64,000 nucleotides of DNA, taken from the NCBI RefSeq assembly GCF_030818575.1, contig NZ_JAUTAL010000001.1:3348001-3412000 (forward strand), written 5' to 3'. Below the pieces are notes generated by a model. It saw only the letters and a list, made by a program, of their open reading frames with translations, searched no databases and was not told the DNA's origin. This stretch comes from Chryseobacterium camelliae (GTDB lineage Bacteria > Bacteroidota > Bacteroidia > Flavobacteriales > Weeksellaceae). The position numbers and the translations under genes are program-made. Below, piece by piece: positions 37,971-47,193 of the stretch (within the stretch, counting starts at the first letter, position 1; each line of letters begins with the position of its first letter).

Positions 37971-39611
37971 ATGCTGTCAAAAATAAATCCTCTTCACACG
38001 GAAAGCTGGAAAGCGTTAACGGAACATTTTGAAAATAATGATTTTGATCTGAGAACCCTATTCCAGTATAACGAAAACCGTTTTGAAGATTTTTCCATTA
38101 AGAAAAACAATTTCCTGTTTGATTATTCTAAAAACCTTATTGATGCAAGAACGAAAGAATTACTGCTCAACCTTGCAGAGGAATGCCAACTGAAAGATGC
38201 CATTTTTAAAATGTTTTCCGGCGACAAGATCAATGAAACGGAAGGCAGGGCCGTCCTTCATACAGCCTTAAGGGATTTTTCAGATGAGGAAATCCTGGTT
38301 GACGGGGAAAACATCAAGCCGCAGATCAGAAGAGTGCTTGATCACATGAAATCATTCTCCGAAAGCGTTATTTCCGGGCAGCACAAAGGTTTCAGCGGAA
38401 AGGAGATTACGGATGTGGTGAATATCGGAATCGGTGGCTCAGACCTGGGTCCGGTAATGGTGTGTTCGGCACTGAAACATTTCAAGACCAGGTTAAACGC
38501 TCATTTCGTTTCCAATGTTGACGGCAACCACATCGCTGAAGTGGTAAAGAACCTCAATCCTGAAACGACTTTGTTTATCATCGCTTCCAAGACTTTTACC
38601 ACACAGGAAACGATGACGAATGCCAATTCTGCCAAGGACTGGTTCCTTCAAAAAGGTCAGCAGGAAGACGTATCGAAACATTTCGTAGCATTATCCACCA
38701 ATGTGGAGGAAGTTAAAAAATTCGGGATTGCAGAAGAAAACATCTTCGAATTCTGGGATTGGGTTGGCGGAAGATACTCACTCTGGAGTGCTATCGGACT
38801 GAGCATTGTGCTTTCAGTAGGGTATGAAAACTTTGAGCAGCTCCTGAAAGGGGCTTCAGATACAGACCAGCATTTCCGTAACACGGAGTTTTCTGAAAAC
38901 ATTCCTGTTCTGATGGGACTTTTAGGAATCTGGTACCGTAATTTTTATGCCGCTACCAGCTATGCTATTCTTCCATATTCCCAATATCTGGACCGCTTTG
39001 CCGCCTACCTTCAGCAGGGAGATATGGAAAGTAACGGAAAGTGCGTAGACAGAAATGGTGAATTTGTGGAATATGAAACCGGGCCGATCATCTGGGGTGA
39101 ACCGGGAACAAACGGGCAGCATGCCTTCTATCAGCTGATCCACCAGGGAACAGAACTGATCCCGGCAGATTTTATCGCCTATGCCAAAAGCCCGAACAAA
39201 GTTTCTGACCATCAGGATAAACTGCTGGCCAACTTTTTTGCCCAGACCGAAGCTCTTGCTTTCGGAAAGACAGAAGAGGAAGTGGAAGCAGAACTCAGAA
39301 GCTCCGGAAAATCTGACGATGAAATCGATGCCTTGCTGAATTACAAGGTCTTCCACGGAAATACGCCTACCAACTCCATATTATTCAATGAATTAACCCC
39401 ATTTTCACTTGGACAACTGATTGCTTTATATGAGCATAAGATTTTCGTTCAGGGAGTGATCTGGAATATTTTCAGCTTTGACCAGTTTGGAGTGGAATTA
39501 GGGAAAGTATTGGCCAATAAAATTTTACCGGAACTTGAAAGTAATGAAGCAGTAAGCTCTCATGATTCTTCAACCAATGGTTTAATTAACTATTATAAAG
39601 CAAATAAGTAA
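37971..39611 (+). CDS. pgi: glucose-6-phosphate isomerase
   Basis: Interconverts glucose 6-phosphate and fructose 6-phosphate in glycolysis and gluconeogenesis. The 546 residues are the long-form length. Signature sequences include [44 protein letters not shown] and the C-terminal [24 protein letters not shown], in parts [10 protein letters not shown] and [10 protein letters not shown]. Catalytic Glu and Lys regions are intact. It is a monocistronic unit with its own promoter. Confidence 0.97.
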   Translation: MLSKINPLHTESWKALTEHFENNDFDLRTLFQYNENRFEDFSIKKNNFLFDYSKNLIDARTKELLLNLAEECQLKDAIFKMFSGDKINETEGRAVLHTALRDFSDEEILVDGENIKPQIRRVLDHMKSFSESVISGQHKGFSGKEITDVVNIGIGGSDLGPVMVCSALKHFKTRLNAHFVSNVDGNHIAEVVKNLNPETTLFIIASKTFTTQETMTNANSAKDWFLQKGQQEDVSKHFVALSTNVEEVKKFGIAEENIFEFWDWVGGRYSLWSAIGLSIVLSVGYENFEQLLKGASDTDQHFRNTEFSENIPVLMGLLGIWYRNFYAATSYAILPYSQYLDRFAAYLQQGDMESNGKCVDRNGEFVEYETGPIIWGEPGTNGQHAFYQLIHQGTELIPADFIAYAKSPNKVSDHQDKLLANFFAQTEALAFGKTEEEVEAELRSSGKSDDEIDALLNYKVFHGNTPTNSILFNELTPFSLGQLIALYEHKIFVQGVIWNIFSFDQFGVELGKVLANKILPELESNEAVSSHDSSTNGLINYYKANK

Positions 39612-39627
39612 GTGTTGCATATTTTCA

Positions 39628-39647
39628 TTAATTTTGATTAAAATTAA
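39628..39647. promoter_or_regulatory. inverted repeat upstream of the antitoxin
   Basis: TTAATTTT-GATT-AAAATTAA is a perfect 8+8 inverted repeat ending 5 nt before the antitoxin ATG. Such sites are typical autoregulatory operators of toxin-antitoxin pairs, though this one is purely A/T and could be chance. Confidence 0.4.
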
Positions 39648-39652
39648 AGGAA

Positions 39653-39832
39653 ATGAGCACCATAACAATACATCTGAAAAATAAGGAAGAAGAGACCTTT
39701 ATGGAAAATCTTCTGCAAAGGACGAAGATCAGCTTTGAAAAAAATGAGGATGATGCACTAAAGCAGGACAGGTCTGAAACGGTGGACGGCAAGGAGTCTT
39801 TAAAAAGAAGCAGGGCCAAATATGGACTTTGA
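39653..39832 (+). CDS. small antitoxin-like protein of a ParE/RelE-type pair
   Basis: 59 residues from ATG 39653 to TGA 39832, too short for most gene finders. It starts STITIHLKNKEEE, has a middle acidic stretch NEDDALKQD and a basic end KRSRAKYGL. The layout (beta strand first, then helical and charged tail) and the 11-nt overlap with the toxin gene fit an antitoxin. I cannot place it in a named antitoxin family. The toxin is broken, so this protein may now be orphaned. Confidence 0.55.
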   Translation: MSTITIHLKNKEEETFMENLLQRTKISFEKNEDDALKQDRSETVDGKESLKRSRAKYGL

Positions 39833-40120
39833 TTATAAATTCTTGCCGACTGCAGAACGTGATATTGAAGAGGCAACTGATTATTATGCCAATATCTCTT
39901 TTAAGGTACTTAAAAGTTTTAATAAGCAAATAGATGTTTCTATAAGCAATATTTTGAGAAACCCTTATTTTCAAAAAAAGGTTCAGACCGGTTAGGGCTC
40001 TTCCTGTGAAGAACTTTTCCTACGTTATTTTCTATGAAGTTGATGAAGAAGAAAAAAATAATTTACATCCTGTCTGTTTTCTGTACCCATCAGAATCCGG
40101 ATAAATATCCTAAAATCTAA
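39822..40120 (+). pseudogene. ParE/RelE-family toxin gene with two frameshifts
   Basis: It starts at an ATG overlapping the antitoxin end and reads FLPTAERDIEEATDYYANIS, in parts PTAERDIEEATDYY, the ParE/RelE start, through ILRNPYFQ. The frame breaks in A7 at 39974-39980; removing one A continues as KRFRPVRALPVKNFSYVIFY, in parts RPVRALP and NFSYVIFY. It breaks again in A7 at 40052-40058; removing one A gives IYILSVFCTHQNPDKYPKI, ending in TAA 40118-40120. The restored product of about 98 residues is a standard ParE/RelE toxin. As read, the gene stops early and should be inactive. Confidence 0.75.
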
Positions 40121-40142
40121 ATAAAAAGTAATAAAAAGTACA

Positions 40143-41027
40143 ATGGCAGAAATTCTTGACGGACTGAAAGTATCCAAAGAAATTAAAGCGGAAATTAAGG
40201 CGGAGGTTGAAAAGATCCTTGAGAGTAAGAGGAGGGCACCGCATCTGGTGGCTATTCTTGTAGGAAACAACGGAGCCAGCAAGGCGTATGTAAACAGTAA
40301 AGTAAAAGACTGTGAGGAAGTAGGATTCCAGTCCAGCCTCATCAAATTTCCAAGCACGGTTTCAGAAGCTGAATTGCTGGAAAAAATCGATGAGCTGAAT
40401 AAATCCAAAGCAGTGGACGGATTTATTGTTCAGCTGCCTCTACCGGATCAGATCGATCAGGAAAAGATCATCAAGGCTATTGATCCCAGAAAGGATGTTG
40501 ACGGGTTCCATCCGGAAAACTTCGGCAAAATGGCCCTTGAAATGGATACCTTCCTGCCTGCTACCCCATTTGGGATCTTAACCCTTCTGGAGCGTTACAA
40601 TATTGAAACCAAAGGTAAGGACTGTGTGATTATCGGCAGAAGTAAGATTGTAGGAAGACCGATGAGTATCCTGATGGGAAGAAAAGATTTCCCGGGGAAC
40701 TCTACCGTTACCCTTACGCACTCTTATACGAAAGATATTGAAGCCTATACCAAAAAAGCGGACATCGTAATTACAGCACTCGGAGATCCTCACTTCCTGA
40801 AGGGAGATATGATTAAAGAAGGAGCCGTAATTGTGGATGTAGGAATTACCAGAGTAGATGACGATTCTCCGAAAGGATATTACCTTGCGGGAGATGTGGA
40901 TTTCGACAGCTGTGCGGCAAAAGCCAGCTGGATCACGCCTGTTCCAGGAGGAGTAGGTCCGATGACCAGAGCCATGCTGATGAAAAATACCATCCTCGCC
41001 TATAAGACCTCAGTCTATAACGACTAA
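40143..41027 (+). CDS. folD: methylenetetrahydrofolate dehydrogenase/cyclohydrolase FolD
   Basis: Bifunctional folate enzyme that converts methylene-THF to formyl-THF, producing NADPH. The 294 residues include AYVNSKVKDCEEVGF with the catalytic Lys, VDGFIVQLPLP, KDVDGFHPENFG, the nucleotide-binding VIIGRSKIVGRP and the C-terminal TPVPGGVGPMT. All are canonical. The next gene, queE, begins 7 nt after the stop, giving a two-gene unit. Confidence 0.96.
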   Translation: MAEILDGLKVSKEIKAEIKAEVEKILESKRRAPHLVAILVGNNGASKAYVNSKVKDCEEVGFQSSLIKFPSTVSEAELLEKIDELNKSKAVDGFIVQLPLPDQIDQEKIIKAIDPRKDVDGFHPENFGKMALEMDTFLPATPFGILTLLERYNIETKGKDCVIIGRSKIVGRPMSILMGRKDFPGNSTVTLTHSYTKDIEAYTKKADIVITALGDPHFLKGDMIKEGAVIVDVGITRVDDDSPKGYYLAGDVDFDSCAAKASWITPVPGGVGPMTRAMLMKNTILAYKTSVYND

Positions 41028-41034
41028 ATTGATA

Positions 41035-41667
41035 ATGAACAGCGAAGAAAAAAATATTTTATTGCAAGAAGGTAAAATGCTCCCCGTAATGGAGCATTTT
41101 TACACTTTACAGGGAGAAGGGGCACATACCGGAAAAGCAGCCTATTTCATCCGTTTGGGTGGCTGCGATGTAGGCTGCCACTGGTGCGATGTAAAGGAAA
41201 GCTGGAATCCCGACCTTCACCCATTGATGAACGCGGAAGAAATTGCAGAAACGGCAGCAGCCCACTGCAAAACCATTGTGCTGACAGGCGGTGAACCACT
41301 GATGTGGAATCTGGATATCCTTACTTCAAGGTTAAAATCCCTGGGATGTACGATTCATATTGAAACTTCAGGAGCGTATCCTATGAGCGGACAACTGGAC
41401 TGGATTACATTGTCACCGAAAAAGACCGGCCTGCCGAAAGAGGAAATCTACCAGAAAGCCCATGAGCTGAAAGTCATTATTTTCAATCAGCATGACTTTA
41501 TTTTTGCCGAAGAACAGGCGGCCCGGGTTTCTGAAAGCTGTAAACTGTACCTCCAGAGTGAATGGAGCAAGCGCGACGAAATGTATCCTAAAATTACCGA
41601 TTTTATTCTGGCCCACCCGCGGTGGCAGGCTTCAGTTCAGACCCATAAATATCTGAATATCCCGTAA
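41035..41667 (+). CDS. queE: 7-carboxy-7-deazaguanine synthase QueE
   Basis: Radical SAM enzyme in queuosine (7-deazaguanine) synthesis: turns 6-carboxytetrahydropterin into 7-carboxy-7-deazaguanine. The CxxxCxxC cluster is in GCDVGCHWCD, with the ETSG and LTGGEPLMW motifs following. I chose the ATG at 41035 over a TTG at 41029. Length is 210 residues. It trails folD closely. Other queuosine genes are not in this window. Confidence 0.92.
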   Translation: MNSEEKNILLQEGKMLPVMEHFYTLQGEGAHTGKAAYFIRLGGCDVGCHWCDVKESWNPDLHPLMNAEEIAETAAAHCKTIVLTGGEPLMWNLDILTSRLKSLGCTIHIETSGAYPMSGQLDWITLSPKKTGLPKEEIYQKAHELKVIIFNQHDFIFAEEQAARVSESCKLYLQSEWSKRDEMYPKITDFILAHPRWQASVQTHKYLNIP

Positions 41668-41707
41668 AATTACGTACATTAGCTCCTCGTATCGCTAAAA
41701 GAATTAG

Positions 41708-43078
41708 ATGCAGAGAATTCGATATTCGAGATATGTGAAATCGATTATTATTTTGCTTGACCTTCTGGTTATTGCATCGGTCTTTATATTCTTTTTTGTG
41801 AGCAGGAACGAACATCTGAAATACAATCAGGAGACCTGGTATCAGAATATGTTTTCCCTGATCCTGTTATTTTTATTCTGGATGCTTTTAAGCGGCAGGA
41901 CAAAAATATACAATATCGCAAGGAACCTAACCTATACCCTGTTTCTGGAACGGCTGTTCATTCACTGCCTGCTGTTTATCCTCGGTATCCTGCTGATCAG
42001 TAAAGTAAGTTATAATACGTTCTTTAATTCGGATGTATACTGGCTTTCCTTATATCTTTTCTGCTTTATTTTTCTGGTGAAGTCCCTTATTTTCTTTGCA
42101 ATAAAATACCTGAGGAGCCTGGGTATCAACCATCGAAATGTGATGTTTCTGGATGAAAATGCTGCCACAGAAGTACTTAAAAATATTCTTACCGAAAGGA
42201 AAGACTATGGTTATAAGATTTTTGATTACGGCAGTACGGAAATTAATGCCGAATTGCTGGTCAGCTTCTGGAAAAAAAACGGAATTTACACTGTATTCCT
42301 TCCGTTGGAGAATTCCCTTAGCGAAGATACCGAAAAAGAGGTCTTTAAGCTGGCGGAAAACAACAAGGTACACATCTCCCTTGTTCCCAGCATTGCGCAG
42401 AGTGATTTCCTCCTGCATGACCTCGGTTATATCCAGACTCAGCCAGTCCTTAACCAGGCCAGGTACCCTCTGGATTATTTTTCGAATTTTCTTTTAAAAA
42501 GAATCTTTGATATTGTTTTTTCGGTACTTATTTTGGTACTTATCTGTTCATGGCTTTTTCCGGTCATTGCCCTCATCATTAAAATGACTTCAAAAGGCCC
42601 GGTATTCTTCATCCAGAAGCGATACGGCTTTCATGAAGAGGTTTTTAACTGCATCAAATTCAGGACTATGGTGGTGAATGATGAGTCAGCAATCCGTACA
42701 ACCTGTGAGAATGACAGCAGGATTACCCGTTTCGGTGGCCTTCTCAGGAAGACCAGCCTGGATGAGATGCCTCAGTTCATCAATGTACTGAAGGGAGAGA
42801 TGTCCATAGTGGGACCCCGCCCTCACATGCTGGCTGTTGACCAGTATTACAAACCCAAAATCGGAAGGTACAGCCTGAGGAGCATGGTAAGCCCGGGCAT
42901 TACCGGGCTTGCCCAGGTAAACGGTTTACGGGGTGATTCCGGGGATGTTGAGGTGGAAATGAACAAACGGGTACTGGCCGATACCTTTTATGTACGGCAC
43001 TGGAGTTTCATCATGGATATGGTGATTATTGTGAAGACCGTGGTACTGGTCATCACGGGAGATAAAAATGCAAAATGA
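41708..43078 (+). CDS. polyprenyl-phosphate sugar-phosphate transferase (exopolysaccharide initiation)
   Basis: 456 residues with four N-terminal transmembrane helices, a cytoplasmic nucleotide-binding-like segment, a fifth helix near residue 270 and a C-terminal catalytic domain. The latter carries KRIFDIVFS, GPVFFIQKRYGF, FRTM, LRKTSLDEMPQ and MSIVGPRPH. These are the WbaP/UDP-sugar phosphotransferase motifs; the enzyme loads the first sugar onto undecaprenyl phosphate for capsule or exopolysaccharide. Which sugar is used is unknown. No polysaccharide cluster follows directly. Confidence 0.9.
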   Translation: MQRIRYSRYVKSIIILLDLLVIASVFIFFFVSRNEHLKYNQETWYQNMFSLILLFLFWMLLSGRTKIYNIARNLTYTLFLERLFIHCLLFILGILLISKVSYNTFFNSDVYWLSLYLFCFIFLVKSLIFFAIKYLRSLGINHRNVMFLDENAATEVLKNILTERKDYGYKIFDYGSTEINAELLVSFWKKNGIYTVFLPLENSLSEDTEKEVFKLAENNKVHISLVPSIAQSDFLLHDLGYIQTQPVLNQARYPLDYFSNFLLKRIFDIVFSVLILVLICSWLFPVIALIIKMTSKGPVFFIQKRYGFHEEVFNCIKFRTMVVNDESAIRTTCENDSRITRFGGLLRKTSLDEMPQFINVLKGEMSIVGPRPHMLAVDQYYKPKIGRYSLRSMVSPGITGLAQVNGLRGDSGDVEVEMNKRVLADTFYVRHWSFIMDMVIIVKTVVLVITGDKNAK

Positions 43079-43113
43079 ATAAAGCTTTAATAAAAAAAGT
43101 CTAATTTAGCGAT

Positions 43114-43866
43114 ATGTTAAAAAAGTTTTTTACAGCCGTAGGAGAATATATGATCCTTTTGGGCAAATCTCTTCAGAAGCCCCAGAAAATGAAAGTTTTC
43201 TGGAAACTCTTCATGAGGGAAATCAATGATCTTGGGGTCAATTCTTTTGGGCTGGTAGTGTTCACTTCCATATTCGTAGGTGCGGTAGTTGCTATTCAGA
43301 TGTTTAACAATTTTGATGCATCTTCATTTCCTATTCCTCCTTCGTTTGTAGGATATGCGACCAAAGCGGTATTGGTTCTGGAGTTTTCTCCTACCATCAT
43401 CAGTCTGACCTTGGCCGGAAAAGTGGGTTCTTATATTGCATCCAGTATCGGAACCATGAGGGTATCCGAACAGATTGACGCCCTGGATATTATGGGGGTT
43501 AATTCACCCAATTTCCTGGTACTCCCTAAGATTGTGGCCTGTATGATATTCAATCCTCTGCTTATTGCCATCAGCATCGTATTCGGTATTGCCGGAGGGT
43601 ATCTTGCCGGGATCTTAACGGGTAACTGGACTGAGAATGACTACATTACCGGTATTCAGATGTATATGCCGACTTTATTTATTTATTACGCATTCACCAA
43701 AACTATTGTATTTGCCTTTATCATTGCTTCCGTTCCTTCCTATTTCGGTTATTTTGTTAAAGGAGGTTCACTGGAAGTGGGTCGAGCCAGTACCCAGGCT
43801 GTGGTATGGACAATGGTGTTCATTATTATTTCTGAATTAATTTTAACCCAGTTAATACTAAGCTGA
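43114..43866 (+). CDS. mlaE: MlaE-family lipid transport permease
   Basis: 250-residue integral membrane protein of the MlaE family, the inner-membrane permease of the Mla phospholipid transport system. Motifs seen are AVVAIQMFNNF, EFSPTIISLTLAGKVGSYIAS, in parts SPTIISLTLAGK, and the EQIDALDIMGVNS coupling helix. The stop overlaps the mlaF start (TGATG), so permease and ATPase are co-translated. The substrate-binding MCE protein is encoded elsewhere (26419-27366). Confidence 0.93.
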   Translation: MLKKFFTAVGEYMILLGKSLQKPQKMKVFWKLFMREINDLGVNSFGLVVFTSIFVGAVVAIQMFNNFDASSFPIPPSFVGYATKAVLVLEFSPTIISLTLAGKVGSYIASSIGTMRVSEQIDALDIMGVNSPNFLVLPKIVACMIFNPLLIAISIVFGIAGGYLAGILTGNWTENDYITGIQMYMPTLFIYYAFTKTIVFAFIIASVPSYFGYFVKGGSLEVGRASTQAVVWTMVFIIISELILTQLILS

Positions 43867-44681
43867 TGATTGAGGTAAAAAATCTTAAAAAGAGTTTTGA
43901 TCAGGTTGAAGTGCTTAAGGGGATTTCAACGACGTTTGATAAAGGAAAGGTAAACCTCATCATCGGGCAGAGTGGTTCCGGGAAAACGGTTTTTCTTAAG
44001 AGCCTGCTGAACGTATACCAGCCTTCTTCAGGGGAAATCCTTTTTGATGGCAAAGATATTAATGTAATGACCAGGGACGAGAAACAACATCTCCGCTCTG
44101 AGATTGGCACGGTATTTCAGGGAAGCGCCTTGTTTGATTCTTTAACAGTAGAAGAAAACATCATGTTCCCATTGGATATGTTTACGAATTTAACTTTCAG
44201 AGAAAAAAAGAAAAGGGTATTTGATGTCATCGGAAGAGTGCATCTGGATAAAGCCAACAGAAAATATCCTTCAGAAATTTCCGGGGGGATGCAGAAAAGG
44301 GTGGCCATTGCAAGGGCAATTGTAAATAACCCAAAATACCTGTTCTGTGACGAACCGAATTCCGGACTTGATCCTTATACATCCAATGTCATCGATGATC
44401 TTTTGCTGGAAATTACAAAGGAGTACAATACAACGACCATTATCAATACCCATGATATGAATTCTGTAATGACTATTGGTGAAAAGATTGTTTATTTACG
44501 ATTGGGAATCAAGGAATGGGAAGGAAATAAAGATATTCTGATTACCGCCGGCAATAAAAACCTGATTGACTTCGTTTATTCATCAGAGTTGTTTAAAGAA
44601 TTAAGGGAATATTTACTGGAGAATAACAAAACTATTGATAATACAATCACTAAACTAGATGACAATGAAAAAGGTACTTAG
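43866..44681 (+). CDS. mlaF: MlaF-type ABC transporter ATP-binding protein
   Basis: ATPase that powers MlaE. The 271 residues contain Walker A GQSGSGKT, the Q loop FQGSALFDSLTVEEN, signature ISGGMQKR, Walker B YLFCDEP and the H loop NTHDM, all intact. The C-terminal 25 residues are extra and overlap the following gene start by 17 to 23 nt. Together with mlaE it forms the membrane and energy half of a lipid transporter between inner and outer membranes. Confidence 0.94.
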   Translation: MIEVKNLKKSFDQVEVLKGISTTFDKGKVNLIIGQSGSGKTVFLKSLLNVYQPSSGEILFDGKDINVMTRDEKQHLRSEIGTVFQGSALFDSLTVEENIMFPLDMFTNLTFREKKKRVFDVIGRVHLDKANRKYPSEISGGMQKRVAIARAIVNNPKYLFCDEPNSGLDPYTSNVIDDLLLEITKEYNTTTIINTHDMNSVMTIGEKIVYLRLGIKEWEGNKDILITAGNKNLIDFVYSSELFKELREYLLENNKTIDNTITKLDDNEKGT

Positions 44682-45276
44682 TATAGCATTTATTAATGCA
44701 GCCCTGTTTGCTTCTGCCCAGATTTCGTTTGCAGGAAAAGCCAACCTTATTTTTCCTACCGGATCACCTTCCTGGAAAAATATTAAAGGTACCGTTAATA
44801 CGGCTGTTGAAGGAGAAGGCAAGAACAACGCAGGTTTCAACGTAGGACTTTCCATGAAGGTAGGTATTCCTATGGCATTCTATGTAATGCCGGAATTGTA
44901 TTATACCCATTTTAAAAATGAGTTTACAGCGTCCAATACTACATTTGATATCCAAAGCAACAGAGTAGACCTTCCGGTCCTTTTAGGATATAACCTTTTA
45001 GGTAATACACTGAGCGCCTTTGTAGGACCCGTAGCCAGCTATAACCTGAGCAAGGAAGATACCTTCAATGACTTCAGGGAAAATGCAAGAGACAACTTTA
45101 CGGTAGGCTACCAGTTCGGGGCTCAGGTTGAACTTAAAAGCCTGATCATCAACGCGAAATATGAAGGCTCTTTCAGCAAGGATTCCAGAGATTTCATCAA
45201 CAGGGTATCCGGTGAAGAGATCAGATATGATAACCGACCTAACCTGTTTATGGTAGGACTCGGATATAAGTTTTAA
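44665..45276 (+). CDS. outer-membrane beta-barrel protein, porin family
   Basis: 203 residues from the ATG at 44665 (MKKVLSIAF), with an ATG two codons earlier also possible. A short signal peptide with cleavage after FASA is followed by alternating beta strands and a final aromatic residue (GLGYKF), as in OmpW/OprF-like small barrels. The start lies inside the end of mlaF, so it is translated with the Mla ATPase and may take part in outer-membrane lipid homeostasis; that link is inference. Substrate unknown. Confidence 0.75.
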   Translation: MKKVLSIAFINAALFASAQISFAGKANLIFPTGSPSWKNIKGTVNTAVEGEGKNNAGFNVGLSMKVGIPMAFYVMPELYYTHFKNEFTASNTTFDIQSNRVDLPVLLGYNLLGNTLSAFVGPVASYNLSKEDTFNDFRENARDNFTVGYQFGAQVELKSLIINAKYEGSFSKDSRDFINRVSGEEIRYDNRPNLFMVGLGYKF

Positions 45277-45304
45277 GGCATATCCTTCTATCAATAAAAA
45301 ATTA

Positions 45305-45331
45305 AATCCTCAAATATTAAATTTGAGGATT
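45305..45331. terminator. bidirectional terminator overlapping a stop codon
   Basis: AATCCTCAAAT/ATTTGAGGATT, 11-bp stem with a 5-nt loop and T-rich flanks. The TAA stop of the minus-strand gene (45317-45319) lies within the loop and serves both the end of translation and termination. Confidence 0.85.
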
Positions 45332-45640
45332 TTGATTTTTATAAGAAGCTTCAGCCTGTATTTCTGCCTCTCTCCTGGCCAGTTCTGCTGCCTGCTTTTC
45401 CAGGTCTTCTTTTTCTTTCTGAAGCTGCTTGTATTCTCTTCTTTTCTCTTCGGCCTTCACTGCACTTCCTTTACTTACGTATCCTACCATCCCGCCTATA
45501 ATAAGACCGATTCCAATTCCTGCCATAACGCCCATAACATGGGACAATGTAATTCTTTCTACGGTAAAATCTGTAGTAAGGTAGAACAATAACGCCGATA
45601 TGGCTAAAAGTACAATCCCTGTAATTGATAAACTTTTCAT
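45317..45640 (-). CDS. small membrane protein with coiled-coil tail
   Basis: 107 residues: two hydrophobic helices near residues 5-20 and 35-55 (the second rich in glycine, VMAGIGIGLIIGGMVG), then a highly charged Lys/Glu/Gln tail (EEKRREYKQLQKEKED) that should form a cytosolic coiled coil. The family is not recognised. It is a single gene with a terminator at its very end. The layout is similar to YtxH-like stress proteins, but I see no specific motif. Confidence 0.6.
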   Translation of the reverse strand: MKSLSITGIVLLAISALLFYLTTDFTVERITLSHVMGVMAGIGIGLIIGGMVGYVSKGSAVKAEEKRREYKQLQKEKEDLEKQAAELARREAEIQAEASYKNQNPQI

Positions 45641-45741
45641 AATAATGTGTTTGTTTTGGTTAAGAAAAAGAAAGCCTTATTCCATAGATCAAGATCCGGA
45701 TAAGGCTTACTTCGTGAATAGATTAAAGTGTTGTTGTTGAT

Positions 45742-46548
45742 TTATATTTTTCCTCCGGCTGCCTTATAATACTCCAGAGCTTTTGGTAAATCTTTCTGAA
45801 TATCTGAAATTCTGGTTTCAGGATTCGGGTGGGTAGACAAGAATTCCGGCTGCCTGCTTCCTTTGGACGCTGCTTCCATTCTTCCCCAGAATGCGGTTGC
45901 TTCCCGAGGATCGTAGCCTGCCATAGACATTAGGTACAATCCCATTTCATCAGCTTCTGATTCCTGGTTTCTGCCGTATTTTAATAATGCCACCTGCGAA
46001 CCTATCGGGTACACCTGCTGGAAAACGCTCGCCCACTGCGCATTAGAAATAGTTCCGCCCAGAATGGCTCCGCCGTATTGTGCTACCATGGCCTGGGAAA
46101 TCCTCTCATTACCGTGTCCTGCAAGAGCGTGGGATACCTCATGGCCCATAACAACTGCAAGGCCATTATCGTTTTTAGTAATCGGCAGGATACCTGTATA
46201 TACAGCTACTTTACCACCTGGCATACACCACGCATTCAGCTCGTTGCTCTGAATAAGGTTAAATTCCCAGTTATAATTAGCCAGATCCGCAGACCTTCCT
46301 ATATTCTGATAATATCTTTCGGCAGCAGCCTTTATCCTGCTTCCTACATTAACTACTCTTCTGGCATCTGCAGTTCCGGTGATCACTTTGGATTTGGACA
46401 ATGTAGTTTTGTATTCCTGTGCAGCCATCGTGGCTATTTCAGAATTATTAGCCAGCTGCAAGGAAGATCTTCCTGTAATAGGATTGGTTGTACATGCCAT
46501 TACAGAAAGTGCTATTGCGGATGTTCCTAACAAATGTTTTATTTTCAT
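45742..46548 (-). CDS. M48-family metalloprotease lipoprotein
   Basis: Zinc protease with the HExxH motif in VMGHEVSHALAGH and the third ligand in ESEADEMGLYLM. A lipoprotein signal ends LSVMAC, giving a 268-residue precursor from the ATG at 46548; a longer reading to 46596 would prepend an unlikely leader. This is the BepA/LoiP-like class of periplasmic proteases that degrade or help assemble outer-membrane proteins. It diverges from a DUF4251 lipoprotein gene. Confidence 0.88.
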   Translation of the reverse strand: MKIKHLLGTSAIALSVMACTTNPITGRSSLQLANNSEIATMAAQEYKTTLSKSKVITGTADARRVVNVGSRIKAAAERYYQNIGRSADLANYNWEFNLIQSNELNAWCMPGGKVAVYTGILPITKNDNGLAVVMGHEVSHALAGHGNERISQAMVAQYGGAILGGTISNAQWASVFQQVYPIGSQVALLKYGRNQESEADEMGLYLMSMAGYDPREATAFWGRMEAASKGSRQPEFLSTHPNPETRISDIQKDLPKALEYYKAAGGKI

Positions 46549-46607
46549 ATTCCGAGTGTTATTTATTTCAACTTTAACAATTATTATTCCAAACAAAATA
46601 AGCTTGC

Positions 46608-46615
46608 TATATTTG
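46608..46615 (+). promoter_or_regulatory. -7 element of the DUF4251 gene
   Basis: TATATTTG, a perfect TAnnTTTG, 38 nt before the ATG at 46654; its position supports that start over an upstream in-frame one. Confidence 0.5.
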
Positions 46616-46653
46616 CATGCATTTTGCTCTCTCTACTTTCTAATTATCATATC

Positions 46654-47193
46654 ATGAAAAAACGTATTCCGCTTTTGGCCCTGCTTGGATTTCTATTTTT
46701 TTTCCAAAACTGCTCCTCACAGGGATCTCTCGATTCCAAAACTGTAGATACCCTCGTTAATTCACAGGAATTTACGTTCTATGCACAGAGAGCCAACCCT
46801 ACGAACTATGATGTAATCAACGTTATGAACTCTATTCCGAATTCAACATCAACGAACATATTGCAGCTCAACGGAAATTATACAGTAGTGCTGAAAAATA
46901 ATATGCTGGATGTCGCTTTGCCTTATTTCGGCAGGGTATTCAACCCCACTTACGGGGCAGACAACAGTTTCAGATTTACGACGAAGAATTTCACCGTGAA
47001 TAAGTCCCAGAATAAAAAGGGCAACTGGATCGTCAGGATAAAGCCTGAGACCAATGACAGTAAGAATATTGATGAAATTATCATTGAGGTATATAAAACC
47101 GGAAAGGCTTTTACATCTATTCGCAGCAATGACCGACAGCCGATCACGTATGACGGGTACATCTCAAAAAATGAGGCAACGGCAAAACCCTAA
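46654..47193 (+). CDS. DUF4251-type lipoprotein
   Basis: 179 residues from the ATG at 46654; a promoter -7 element at 46608-46615 rules out starts further upstream. The signal ends FFFQNCSSQ (lipobox QNC). The rest matches the DUF4251 pattern: LVNSQEFTFYAQRANP, INVMNSIPNS, LQLNGNYTVVLKNN and YDGYIS. Function is unknown; members are periplasmic or outer-membrane lipoproteins of Bacteroidetes. The gene converges on meaB with a 4-bp overlap of the two ends. Confidence 0.8.
   Translation: MKKRIPLLALLGFLFFFQNCSSQGSLDSKTVDTLVNSQEFTFYAQRANPTNYDVINVMNSIPNSTSTNILQLNGNYTVVLKNNMLDVALPYFGRVFNPTYGADNSFRFTTKNFTVNKSQNKKGNWIVRIKPETNDSKNIDEIIIEVYKTGKAFTSIRSNDRQPITYDGYISKNEATAKP

Noticed and set aside
46549-46653. 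N-terminal extensions of the M48 protease and DUF4251 genes
   Set aside because: Both would cover the divergent promoter region, and the shorter starts give proper lipoprotein signals.
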